Assembly (NCBI GenBank): GCA_033032175.1
Contig: CM065304.1
Span: 11,656,001 to 11,720,000 of the forward strand
Direction: 5' to 3'
Source: Saturnia japonica
Lineage: Eukaryota; Arthropoda; Insecta; Lepidoptera; Saturniidae
DNA: 64,000 nucleotides
Positions 46,801-55,690 of this stretch are shown here, one piece after another. The position numbers were made by a program, and so were the translations under genes. The notes under the pieces are model-generated. The model was given only the letters and a program-made list of their open reading frames with translations, ran no database searches and was not told the origin of the DNA. Positions within the stretch are counted from its first letter, which is position 1; each line of letters opens with the position of its first letter.

Positions 46801-49800
46801 TAGATAAACCTTTCTACAATATACCACATGCTAACTTACTCGCGTTCAACGCATAAAATAAATATTACACATAATGAAATCATTTATCTATATTAATAAA
46901 TCTATAGTACTGTTTGTACATTTAATATTTTTTCAAAATTTCCCGCTAGGTACACTATATGAACGATACTGACCACAAAATATGCCATTAAAAATTGGGC
47001 ACGGTAAATGTATGCCACTCCTTAATTGATACTGCTGTATTGCCAGCAATATGAGTAAAAATAAAATGATGGGATGTAAATAAGTACTACGTAGTAACAA
47101 ACGCACGCGGAGCCGCGGGTACACCGCCAGTCTGTAATAATTCTAAGTGGTACATTCCTTTTAAAATGGCATGCGTATTAAGTAAGCTAATTTTGAAATT
47201 TAGTTATACCAAATCCAGCATGAAGGCAAATATTTAATGGCAGTATGTTAGTTATAGGTACATTATACTCTTAAATAATCGCAGTCGTAGTATTAAAAGC
47301 GCATCTATACCTAATACCAATATTATAAAGAGGTAGACTTGATTTTTTGTTTGTTTGTAATGGATGAGCTCAAAAACTACTGGACCGATTTTGACAATTC
47401 TTTCACCAGTTTAAAGCTACATTATCAGCGAGTAATAGAGGCTATATTATAATTTATATTAATTATTTTTATTTTTATATTTTGGCGGTGCGGTGTTTAT
47501 CGTATAAAATTAACACTATCTTTGCAAAATTTATTTTACTTTCGTTTGTGCACCGCACCGAAGTTGTACATAATTGTTATAAAAATATCTTACAATTTCA
47601 CATATTTCAGTTATTGACTATAAGTAACCGGTTCAAAGGAATGGTAGCAGGGATTGATCTATGCGGTTTATATTTGGGAGGTTTTAAAATGGCCATTGTT
47701 ATGTGGGTTTACGGGGTAAAACGATTTTCAACTGATATACGTTTTTGGCTAGGATTCAAGCCGACGAAATATTGGACGATTTGCTGGACGTTGACGCCTA
47801 TCTTACTTTTGGTTAGCGATGGTTTTATTTAAAATATTATTTAATTCTGCATAATATTTTATTAACAGAAAGAGAGTAAGACTTTTTTTACTTTAAAAAA
47901 TCTTAATAAGAGAAAGCGTATGCAAAAATTATTAAAGATTTAATAGAAAAAAGGATTCAAATATCGATTTAGTACCCTACAAGCTAAAAAGCTATGGTTT
48001 TTGTTATTTAGGTGTCATCTAATTTTTAACCTCCGACACAAAAAAGGGGTGTTTAAGTTTAATGTGTGTATCTGTGTTGCTGTCTGTGGTATCGTAGCAA
48101 ACAAAAGGCTGAAACGATTTCGATCTAGTTTTTCTTTTCGTTTGAAAGGTAAATTGATCCATATTGTTCTTAACTATGATTTAAGAATATCTGTTCAGCC
48201 ATTTGAAGATTATCAGCTGTTTTATAATTAATAAATAGATGTGAGCTTCTTCCACAGGGTTGATTGAGTCGAGATTTGGAATTCTGTTACTTCAATGATA
48301 TTAGGAAAACCTTAACCTGAAACTGAAACGTCAGCTGGAAACCGTAGGATACCTAATTCTTCATTAACTGACACTAGTTATCGTGTTTGGGCTTGTAGCG
48401 ACATCGATATAGCGCCATCTATCCTCACAATAACTGACGCATCCTACATCTAGCGACATCTATCTCGCCACATACGACGAATCGTACATCGCGTTATTAA
48501 AATTAACGAAACAATTGAGTATACATACAAGAACCCGACAACAACGATTGGGCAGCTGCCCGCTAGGTATAACTGGTCGGAGGATTCTCCATTTTAATGT
48601 GGAGGTGGTAATGATCGTCCCCACATATGATGATCATAGATAGTCCCGTCTGGTCGGAGGTCTCCCTCCGTTTTCATTGGTTACCCACGCTCATTGGAAT
48701 GGTTTTAATGAATTAGATTTACTTGTGTTGTGGAGGTTTCTTCAATTTTCTAACACACTTTTGTTTAGTTAATTTTTACTCAACCGAAAAAAGAAGGGGT
48801 GGTTTAAGCTATTGTATATATATATATATATAATATAATGTTTTTTATTTATTTTGATTTATTTTAATATGCAAGTTTAGCAATTTTTCTCAAATTTGAG
48901 TATTATTTCGAAAGAGAAATTACTTACGGCATACATTTTCAAAACTAAAACTAAATAAAAGCAAATTTTTGATCAGCTGGCTTTTATTTTACTCATTTCA
49001 GATTCGGACGCCAACGGCTGGATATACATAGAAAATGATTTATTTTATAATTAATAAATTTTTAGGAGTATGATAAAATTAAAATATTGTGGTTTTGCAA
49101 CTCTATACAATTCGACATTCAGATGCATTTTCCAGGACCGGATCTAGAATATAATTTCTTTACGAAAAATTAGTACTTAGATCTGTATGATGATATAATA
49201 AATAGATGCATGTATGATATAATAAAAAAGAAAGATTAATGATTACATACAAATTAAATAAAGTATACTATCTATTTTTCACTTATATTCTAATATTATG
49301 AAGCAAAAGTGTTTTTGTTTGCACGTTTGTGTTCTTTTTCGTTCAACGTGCTAACTAAACTACTGGTTCGGTTTGAAAAAATATTCCAAAATATTTCGCC
49401 TTAGCCTATTCCACTTATCGAAGAAAAAGGCTTTTCTGACAAATATTATAAATACGCAACGCAAGTGAGTTTGTTTGTTTGTTTTGGGCAAAGCTAATCA
49501 CAAAATAATTTGTTATAATAATACACTCGCGATCTAATTCAGCTTGGCTATTTAATAAATTTAATAATTTATTCCCTAGATCCGTCCCTGTTTATTTAGT
49601 TTTGCCATCTATTGATCAGTAGCAGAACTTTTAATGACTTTTCAAATATCACGCTTATCTCTTTAGTTCAGCAACTCGCCTCTAGGTGGCATTAGTTGTA
49701 TTGGCGTTACTGTGCATGCGTAATCCCCCTCTTCACACCGCAATCTGGAAGCTCGCACTGCCATTGACGCGGTATTTTCCAGATACATATTTAGAAGATA

Positions 49801-52800
49801 TCAAGTCTCAAACTTATGTTTCTTATTTCAGTTACCATAAACCTATAGTTTCAATGATAAATATTCCTGAATAACCTATACATGTATTGTAAGATAATAA
49901 AAATATTTTGAACAATATTAACTTCTCATTTATTTAATAAAAGAAAAAAAAATGGTTTTCTTATCGGTTACCACGCTCAAAAAGTGTAACTTTAATTAAT
50001 ATCAAAGAAAAAAAAACAAAGGAAAAAAAAACTGCATAAATAATTATAATTGCATAAGTTGATAAAAAATGCTATGCAATAGCTTTACCGCGGCAGTCCC
50101 CGAGTGCCACACGTCTTTTTTTATGTTATACTTCTTTAGACGCTTTATGAAAAAATTGTGAGAGATGTATTGTGATGCGCGCACATGTTTTATTATATTT
50201 TACACTATGAAATTGCTTGATATGCCTCATACTTTATTGTGGTGAAGTTAGGTGCGAAAGAAGTTTAACTTAAAACTCGGTTACAAATAAGTGCACGAAT
50301 AATTTTTTTTCCATGTTGCCTTAACTATGACATTTTTTTACGTTTCGTTTTCAATTATTTTAGGTTATTTATTAATGTATAAATTAATTATTTTCCAGAT
50401 ATTTCTTATAAATAATGTGTATATTATATCACAATGGGCAGAAGTAAGGAATATAGTGTTTGCAGTTTTGTGGACAGTGTTTATAGTATCGACAGTTACA
50501 CTGATGCACATAAAGACTATTGCCAGGTTCCTGTTACATAATGTTAGTTATTTTTTGTATTATTACACTTTGGCTGTGCATCCACCAGAGATGTGCAAGG
50601 TAGCTAGGCGTAGGCGGTGCGAGAATATTTAGCGGTGCTATGAAACGGTGTGATGGTTTCCACCACAGCTGTGTAATGGGCTTACGCGGTACGAGGATAC
50701 GTAGCGATCCAGTAGCTCTAGTTCCCCGCACCGTTTTTCACACATCTCCTCACACACATTCCTCGCTCACATGTCTCGCTTTTTTGTATGTACAACTAAC
50801 TAGCCCCTAGAAGCTACAAAAATGAAGTATTCCTATTGGTGAATTTTTACTCAATTTTATTTTAATTGCGTCCTTATCGTTCCTACCCTTGTTGTGCTTC
50901 CCAAATTCTTTATTAACAGACTTGATGGTCAGTTATTATAATAATAAATAGGAGTTTGAAAAATATAATACGGTATAGCATTGTATAAAAAATCAGTAGG
51001 TATTCAAAATTTTAATGTAAAGCACTGGTGATCCTTAAAAATCTTATCATATCGAAAAATAATATTGATATAAAAATGACTCGCTAGAACGTGGAACAGA
51101 TTTGTCAAGTAGATTTATATTCTTTTATCTAATCTTAAATATTATTAACTGAGAATTTCTTGTGCCTTTTTATATAATATATACATATTATATAATCGGT
51201 TTCAAGGAAACGGCATCAACAATTTGGATGAAATTTTGTATTTAGATAGCGTTTTACATTCCTACTTTACCTAGATAGGTCTTTTTCCTTTTTTCTTAAG
51301 TTACCGAGCATAGCTCGGTTGCCCAGGTATTAATTATATAATACTAGCTAACCCGTGTGAATATTTCGAACATTATTTAATGTAAATAATCTAACAAATA
51401 TCATGTTAGTTAGAATGTTAATGATGGAACCTCTTTAAAGGTGGCATCCCACAATCCGTGATATAGTGGATGGACGCGGCGCGGCGCGGCGCGGCGGTCT
51501 GTAGAAGCGCAGACATGTCCGTAGCCTTAATATTCGACTTTTATTGTGTAACTAGTTGTGCCCCACGGTTTCACTCGTGTTAATTTTATCCAACAAATAC
51601 CGCGCCGCCATTGCACCCGTGTAGTCTATCATAATTTTTCTTCCCGCAAGTACAAATTATTTTAATTTTTCGTTATATCCTAAACTATGTACCCAAATAA
51701 TATAGGTATTATAAGGAGCAAAATTTTACTTAATAAAATTGTCTTTATGATGGAGTAACTTTTGTTCCTAAGGATTAATAAGTATACCATATCTAACATT
51801 AATGCTTATAATCACTTTTAATTATTTTTTTTACAAATATTTGTCACAAAAAATGGTATTCCGGCGAGTCCGGCTATCATATATTAAAAAAAAAAAACAA
51901 TTGAATACGACTGGTAGTTCTGGAGATTAGCATGTTTAAACAAACAACCATAAAAACTCTTCTGCTTTAATACATTAGTGTAGATATAAATTAATATTTA
52001 TAACAAAAATATTAATTTTAAAGGACTTCTTTATTTTTCCTCTAGAGTGAGGAATATAATCTTTAAAATGACGTGTGTATCATTATTTTTAATGAAGAGT
52101 TACGGGAATTGGCGTTTAAACAAAAAAAAAAAAAAATTGGTCTATAGATTCAGAAGGTTGATAAATAATACATTATAGATATTTTTTATTAAAAATACTT
52201 ACTAATAATAATATAATATGTAGTTACTTTTTACAAAAATTTCAGAATTTAGCCGCGGTATTCAGTTCTACGACGAAATATGGACCGCCTGACCCTGAAG
52301 ATCGGAAACAAAGACTGTATTACAACGAAACCGTGAGACTCAGGCAATGCAAACATAACTGTAATATTTTAGATGTAAGTATTTTATTAAACGTAAGCCT
52401 CGCCCAGAGTCCGTGAATATGTCTGATCTTTAACTTTGTGCTTTTAATTTTACTAGTAGTTATACAAAGATCGTCACTCCATCCATATAAACCCATGGAC
52501 AAATTTAGGGGATCGTTAAAAAAGTGCTAAAATGAAATATCATGGATATTTGTGACAAATAAGTCTATAGATTAGGTCTTTTTTAAGCACATATAAAAAA
52601 AAATGTTGTAAATAAATGTTTATTTCCTGATTTACACAAATATCCATGATATTTTGTTTTATACCACTATTTTTGCGTTCCTTTAATTTATCCATGAGTG
52701 TATTTGTTTATGTGTAGATTAATTCACCTTTTAAAAATGCATAACAACTATTAAAAATATACGCAATCCGTTGCTGCATTTGCATAGATAACTGTTTAAA

Positions 52801-54213
52801 GGTTAAATGTGGGCTGTAGAAATAAAACGCGATATTTTTTATTCTATCTTTATTCATGATAAAGTAATATAAATTTTATTGTTATGGTATTTTTAATGAT
52901 TTCTTTTTACAAGCATTCAAACGTTCGATAAATTTCCGTTTTCAATACTTTACGTAAATAAATAATCGTAATATAAGTTTTTCGATCCATTACTCGACAT
53001 AGCCATCTTCAAGTAAGCACCACTCTGTATGATCTTTTTTCAATCTTCCCCAAACATATCGTTCCTTCTATCCGGGTATCATCTACCCGGACCCTATCTC
53101 TGATCGAGAAAATATTTCCCGGGTAATATATGGACAATATACGTTTATGATAAGCTCAAGTATTCGTAGAAAACATTATTAACTTAATCAATCAGTTGCA
53201 AGCGTAGCTTTAATAAAATTAGTATTTAGTAGTTTTGAATGTTCACATTATACATTTTATATAGCTATGTCCACGACTCGTTATTATTTTCGTCGGTAAT
53301 ATGTGTTATTAATCATAATTTATTATTTATGTAACTATTATTAATATTTGTATAGACTACCAATTTCAGAATAACATATTCTTTGTAGATATAAAATGTT
53401 ATTTATCTCGGTTAACCAAAGATATTTTTTTTAGCTAGTAGCATACAGCACCACTTGCGCGCTGTCAACTCTTTAAAACCTTTTCTTACCCTTTTGAAGA
53501 ATCTTTAATAAATTATAATACTAAACAACTTTTTTAAAGATTATTTACTAATTACATTAATAATAATAATAAAATATAATAAAAATAAATAAATATAATA
53601 TAATTAATTTATTATACTATTGACCATTTTTATAGTCTATTGCGGAATAACATATGTATAATTCAAGTGTATAAACCTACTAATATAAATGTGTTACTCA
53701 ATCACGTAAAAACGGCTTAATGGATTTGGATGAAATTTGGTACACATATAGCTTATAAACTGGATTAACATATATCTCCATCGTATCCCGGTAAATGATA
53801 TATATAATGATATTTTTCATTTTTCTCTTGATCAAATTCTGAAGTCAACGCAGAAGAAACTGCAGGCAGAAGCTAGTATTTCATAAAAATCGGTCAAGTT
53901 GTTTCCGAGCTTAACCCGATAAACAAGTCATTTTTAAATATCAAAATCGAGAAACTATTCGATAATCGAGAGTCGATAGAATAACTTCCAATTAAAAAAT
54001 TTGGTAAAAAAAGTGTACAGACAGAAGTATAGATTAATTTAAACAGATACATTTTTTCAGGAGGTTTTTCATTGCAATCACTTGGCAGTACTAGAAAATA
54101 GAGATTCGAGCGGATCAGCTTTAAACTCAAGTTCTTCACTAACAAATATATTTGAAGCTAGAAATATTATTAAAACAAGAAGTGGTTTACTTGAATCTGA
54201 GGCACATCAATAA
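31547..54213 (+). CDS. Divergent SLC6-family (Na+:neurotransmitter/amino-acid symporter-like) protein, 10 exons
   Basis: Exons: 31547-31896, 32261-32445, 34535-34649, 35300-35431, 44034-44357, 44685-44804, 47611-47811, 50399-50542, 52246-52374, 54061-54213. All have AG/GT borders and matching phases, giving about 616 codons without a stop, the normal SLC6 length. Family landmarks: VGMPYMFMDCFIKQYTRK (TM2), LADSMRYFVSSLQDEPSWSTC (TM3 and the start of the large loop), WVYGVKRFSTDIRFWLGFKP with YWTICW (TM10-11), KYGPPDPEDRK (C-tail). It most resembles insect nutrient amino-acid transporters. The TM1 signature GLGNVWRFPY is replaced by VDLPTNFPW, so sodium and substrate sites are probably altered or lost. 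It should be a 12-TM plasma-membrane protein. The start may be Met31591, or a short upstream exon may join at 31547. Function unknown. Confidence 0.85.
32261..32445 (+). CDS. SLC6-like exon (TM3 and extracellular loop)
   Basis: Acceptor tttcttttag, donor GTAAGT. It reads HATYLADSMRYFVSSLQDEPSWSTC, matching the YxxxxF..SELPWSxC stretch of SLC6 proteins at the start of the large extracellular loop. The loop has further cysteines (NYSC, MLRC). It ends in phase 2. Confidence 0.88.
33312..33880 (+). repeat. R1-like 5' cassette, copy C
   Basis: Starts 'gactatactgttagcctgag', then 'cggcttttacagtttcaccg', 'cccttacagaacctatatac' and 'acggacctaggcttgagttg'. It is colinear with 15031-15490 and 43174-43700. 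It is cut at its 3' end, the opposite of normal LINE truncation. Confidence 0.75.
33905..34345 (-). mobile_element. Jockey-like LINE C-terminal fragment, minus strand
   Basis: 34320 down to 34135 reads SKKSLRHKLILYKSRIRPIM and TYSCATFAHMSK, closely related to the C-terminal domain of the LINE at 18240-18701 (LRHKLTLHEKCVCPILRYSC). The lower part matches 18290-18480 at the nucleotide level. It directly abuts R1-like cassette C. Confidence 0.8.
34535..34649 (+). CDS. SLC6-like exon (TM4 region)
   Basis: Acceptor aatttttcag, donor GTAATA. The first base completes an Ile codon, then KTFTNFDRTVLTSRLFAVGL continues VWMFNFFFTTIQDDTLIK, where TM4 and the GVKSSGK loop are expected. Too short for a standalone ORF; found by phase and splice sites. 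Confidence 0.78.
35300..35431 (+). CDS. SLC6-like exon (TM5)
   Basis: The acceptor is gatattgacag at 35299; a nearer tttttcag at 35307 would be out of phase. It reads FFRLTFVFRSLSTIMTIICI, then MISTKYSAVTAFTQIMDISAPGSL, which fits TM5 and the following loop. The donor is GTGAGA, phase 0. Confidence 0.8.
36729..36960 (+). repeat. Dispersed 'ctagctgtgccccacgg' repeat
   Basis: Begins 'ctagctgtgccccacggtta' and continues 'gtgttaattttatccgacaa'. A close relative runs from about 51550 to 51790; inverted ends occur near 4085-4130 and 54580-54610. It marks one family of non-coding elements scattered over the window. Confidence 0.7.
37185..38171 (-). pseudogene. Mariner transposase pseudogene
   Basis: It starts at ATG 38171-38169 (MSESNEEIRYIKKYY) and ends in TKWQKVIEQNGKYIL plus TAA at 37187-37185. 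Between, it reads the DNA-binding half (VAQSWFKRFQTKNFDVKGAL, RSGRP) and the catalytic-core block MMLCIWWDWKGIVHYELL typical of mariner (DD34D) transposases. Several frame changes break the protein. The length of 987 bases is slightly under the roughly 1035 of an intact gene. Confidence 0.88.
37185..38325 (-). mobile_element. Mariner-like DNA transposon, degenerate
   Basis: On the minus strand the 5' end (38325 down) matches the copy at 23987 ('gcataacgtaggtataaac'), but the outermost bases of the terminal repeat are altered. The opposite terminal repeat was not found below 37185, so the element is truncated there. It lies wholly inside an SLC6 intron. Confidence 0.87.
39008..39322 (+). mobile_element. 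tRNA-derived SINE, family 1
   Basis: The RNA polymerase III box A-like 'tggctcagtgg' at 39020-39030 and box B 'gagttcgaatcc' at 39062-39073 are spaced as in a tRNA. The body 'cattcggtgaaggaaaatatcg...ttccggcagctgcac' is shared with 44393-44636 and with a short piece at 23311-23365. It ends in A-rich 'cctataaattataaaaaag'. Confidence 0.8.
39975..40480 (+). repeat. Unnamed dispersed repeat, copy 2
   Basis: Colinear with 13229-13760, including 'catcttggaaaatttaa', 'gtcgaaagggtttatagggt' and 'gggatgtttttcgaatcggt'. No ORF. Confidence 0.65.
40673..41344. mobile_element. Non-autonomous pogo/Tc1-mariner-type element (MITE) with TA target duplication
   Basis: The left end 'gagtaaaagctctttattcg' and the reverse complement of the right end 'cagtaaaatctccttattcg' match at 17 of 20 positions and are both followed by CGG. 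TA flanks both ends (40671-40672, 41345-41346). The 'cgcgaata' word recurs near both ends. At 672 bases with no transposase ORF it is non-autonomous. Confidence 0.85.
43174..43740 (+). repeat. R1-like 5' cassette, copy D
   Basis: A run of T precedes 'gaactgactacactgttaac'. It continues 'gcatttacagcttcaccgga', 'cccttacagaaactatgtac' and 'ggacctaggcttgggcgg', then ends. It is colinear with copies B and C and has no LINE body attached. Confidence 0.75.
44034..44357 (+). CDS. SLC6-like exon (TM6-TM8)
   Basis: Acceptor cattttcag, donor GTAAGT, 108 codons. TNAMHHIAYLYGIGFLGLYDF aligns with the unwound TM6 (family FFSLGLGFG). DNAVVIFTLLFTVIAF is TM7. YLLFAILPLSTEFLYGH is TM8, with STEF where the family has DSQF, which helps bind sodium. 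Confidence 0.88.
44393..44636 (+). mobile_element. tRNA-derived SINE, family 1, 5'-truncated
   Basis: Begins inside box B ('gactcgaatccttgcaatg') and carries the same body as 39008-39322, with an A-rich tail at about 44610-44636. It nearly fills the 327-base SLC6 intron between 44357 and 44685. Confidence 0.75.
44685..44804 (+). CDS. SLC6-like exon (TM8-TM9)
   Basis: Acceptor tgtatactag, donor GTAAGC, 40 codons, phase 0 both ends. LTMSKILQDEFRSVKNIYII corresponds to the VxxIxDxFPxLRRRRE stretch, followed by TM9 GLLCFLGFICCVAVTM. There is no ORF long enough to stand out alone. Confidence 0.82.
44805..47610. other. SLC6-like intron, 2.8 kb
   Basis: AT-rich. Contains an inverted 'cgcggagccgcgg' repeat at about 46940-47125, a repeat at about 47315-47470 ('ggaccgattttgacaattct') and a short CAT/GAT-rich stretch near 45605-45640. 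No exon is needed. Confidence 0.55.
47611..47811 (+). CDS. SLC6-like exon (TM10-TM11)
   Basis: Acceptor catatttcag, donor GTTAGC. It has the best-conserved segment of the protein: GGFKMAIVMWVYGVKRFSTD, IRFWLGFKPTKYWTICW and TPILLL. The WxYGxxRFxxDIxxMLGxxPxxYWxxCW pattern is diagnostic for SLC6. Confidence 0.93.
47812..50398. other. SLC6-like intron, 2.6 kb
   Basis: Holds a common repeat at about 48028-48230 ('gtgtgtatctgtgttgctgt'), a GC-richer segment with paired 'tggtcggagg' words at about 48370-48700, a (TA)n run near 48820-48832 and an unidentified 62-codon frame at 49686-49874 followed by AATAAA. None resembles an SLC6 exon. Confidence 0.5.
50399..50542 (+). CDS. SLC6-like exon (TM12)
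   Basis: Acceptor attttccag, donor GTTAGT, 48 codons. SQWAEVRNIVFAVLWTVFIV then STVTLMHIKTIARFLLHN, matching the P-x-WA...GW...S pattern before the cytoplasmic tail. Confidence 0.85.
50543..52245. other. SLC6-like intron, 1.7 kb
   Basis: Starts with a GC-rich dispersed repeat (50575-50760). It then has AT-rich sequence, a GGCGC tandem run (51476-51497) and a second 'tgtgccccacggtttcac' repeat at about 51550-51790. Confidence 0.55.
50575..50760. repeat. GC-rich dispersed repeat
   Basis: 'gcatccaccagagatgtgca' through 'ttccaccacagctgtg' has internal near-repeats (gcggtgcgagaatatttagcg and gcggtacgaggatacgtagcg). It resembles non-coding families common in Lepidoptera. It lies just after the TM12 exon donor. 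Confidence 0.5.
52246..52374 (+). CDS. SLC6-like exon (C-terminal tail)
   Basis: Acceptor aaaatttcag, donor GTAAGT. It reads NLAAVFSSTTKYGPPDPEDR and NETVRLRQCKHNCNILD. The W/YGPxDPxxR motif is typical of the region after TM12 in insect amino-acid SLC6 transporters. Confidence 0.87.
52375..54060. other. SLC6-like intron, 1.7 kb
   Basis: AT-rich; an interspersed repeat at about 53690-53890 ('aacggcttaatggatttgga'). Nothing else recognised. Confidence 0.5.
54061..54213 (+). CDS. SLC6-like last exon
   Basis: Acceptor attttttcag. 50 codons of Ser-rich cytoplasmic tail (RDSSGSALNSSSSLTNIFEA) ending at TAA 54211-54213. No canonical AATAAA is close to the stop. Confidence 0.75.
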   Translation, partial: EVFHCNHLAVLENRDSSGSALNSSSSLTNIFEARNIIKTRSGLLESEAHQ

Positions 54214-55379
54214 TTTAATTGTACGTCTGTTTAAGTATTTTCAACAATTATATACACTATAGTACTTTTTTTAAACTTTTAATACTCATAAACTATACTC
54301 TGATATTTATATCGATATTATAAAGATCAAGAGATTGTAATTTAAACGCGCTAATTTTGAGAATTATATGTCAGGTTTGAAAAATTCCTCTTGTATTTTT
54401 TATAAGTTATTTTTTATGGTTGGTATGGCTTCACGCTACGATCCTAAGAAGCGAAGCAGTAACTATAATCGTCAAGTAATCAAGCAATATGTAGGCAAGT
54501 ACAGGAGTGAGAACAACGATAAGCTACAGGAGTGTGTTATGGCGGTGCCGCGGTGGAAACTCGGTCGAATAAATATAACACAGGTGAAAACCTGGGGCAC
54601 AACTAGTTTATTATATTTTATACTAATTTGTTGAATTCGGCTGTATGAAGTATCTAGTCTGTTGCGTACTTAAAAGTTCTATTTAGTTCTTATTACATTC
54701 AAAATACAAACAAACTTGCTGCTTGCAGTGACAGTGCATGGTTTGTGTTTATTTACCTCCTCTATTGCCCTTTCCTTTTTCCGCGAGAAAATTAATGGGA
54801 GAGCGAGTTCTAAGACTAGATAAAATTTTACGAAAATACTGAAGTCATCTCGAAAACATACTGAAATATACCGACTTTTATAGGACAATTAAACTAATAG
54901 ATATACCGTTTTTCATAAAACCTACCAAAATTCTTGCATTTGATCCCACTTTTCTATATAGCGTTGCTGAAAACTAGACAAACACGTCAAGTGTGATAAG
55001 AACAAAAAAAAAGCCTCTATTTAGTACACACGTACATATAATATTACGACAAACATTTACCAACTATTTCTTGGGAAATTTTCGAAATATCGAAAGAACC
55101 TCAGGTATTAAATTGAATAAATAAAAAAAAAACCTCATAATCATGTATACAAAGTAGTTTATGTACCAAACTACTTACATGTAACTAAAAACTTCAAATC
55201 CAGAGAATGATTATTACAATAAATTATTTATTGTATAGTTAAGTATTTTACAAGGGCGGGTAACTTACTGATTTTTAAATGAAACATAGAATATATTCGG
55301 GAAAGTCCCGTCAAAGTTTTCAATATGTTTTATTTATACTCGGCGGCATTCCTTTTTTACCTAATTTTAGGTTGGTATT
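54214..55379. other. Intergenic DNA downstream of the SLC6-like gene
   Basis: Contains the inverted end of a 'cctggggcacaactag' repeat with a 'taaggacaggag'-like CT/GA block at about 54430-54610. No gene recognised. Confidence 0.5.
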
Positions 55380-55690
55380 TTTTTTACAAATTATTATATT
55401 CCACCACAAAAAGTAACGTAAAAGTAACATTCTGGCAACGGTGGGCACGTCACTACACTACAAATTACACTGAAGTATAGACACTTCAACTCATCTTTGC
55501 CTCTTGCGCGGGGCCCTATGAGTGCGTGAGCTTGTAAATAATGTAAATAAATGCAGTTTCTATTTGTAAGATAGTAACGCCGCGCCGGGCGCGTCTCTCG
55601 TCTTTCTTTTTTTTTAGATCTGACTACACTGTTAGCCTTAGGGGCCTTGAAGCCGCTGCGGCTTTTACAGCTTCACCTGACTTGGCGGTC
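55380..55690 (+). repeat. R1-like 5' cassette, copy E, with upstream shared segment
   Basis: The core 'gatctgactacactgttagc' at 55617 runs to 'cagcttcacctgacttgg' and is preceded by a T run, as in copies A and D. The upstream part (about 55435-55480, 'gggcacgtcactacactaca') resembles 32990-33050 upstream of copy C, so the repeated unit may be longer than the core. Confidence 0.6.

Noticed and set aside
49686..49874. 62-codon ORF as an SLC6 exon
   Set aside because: It does not fit between TM11 and TM12 and has its own stop; the exons at 47611 and 50399 already join in phase.
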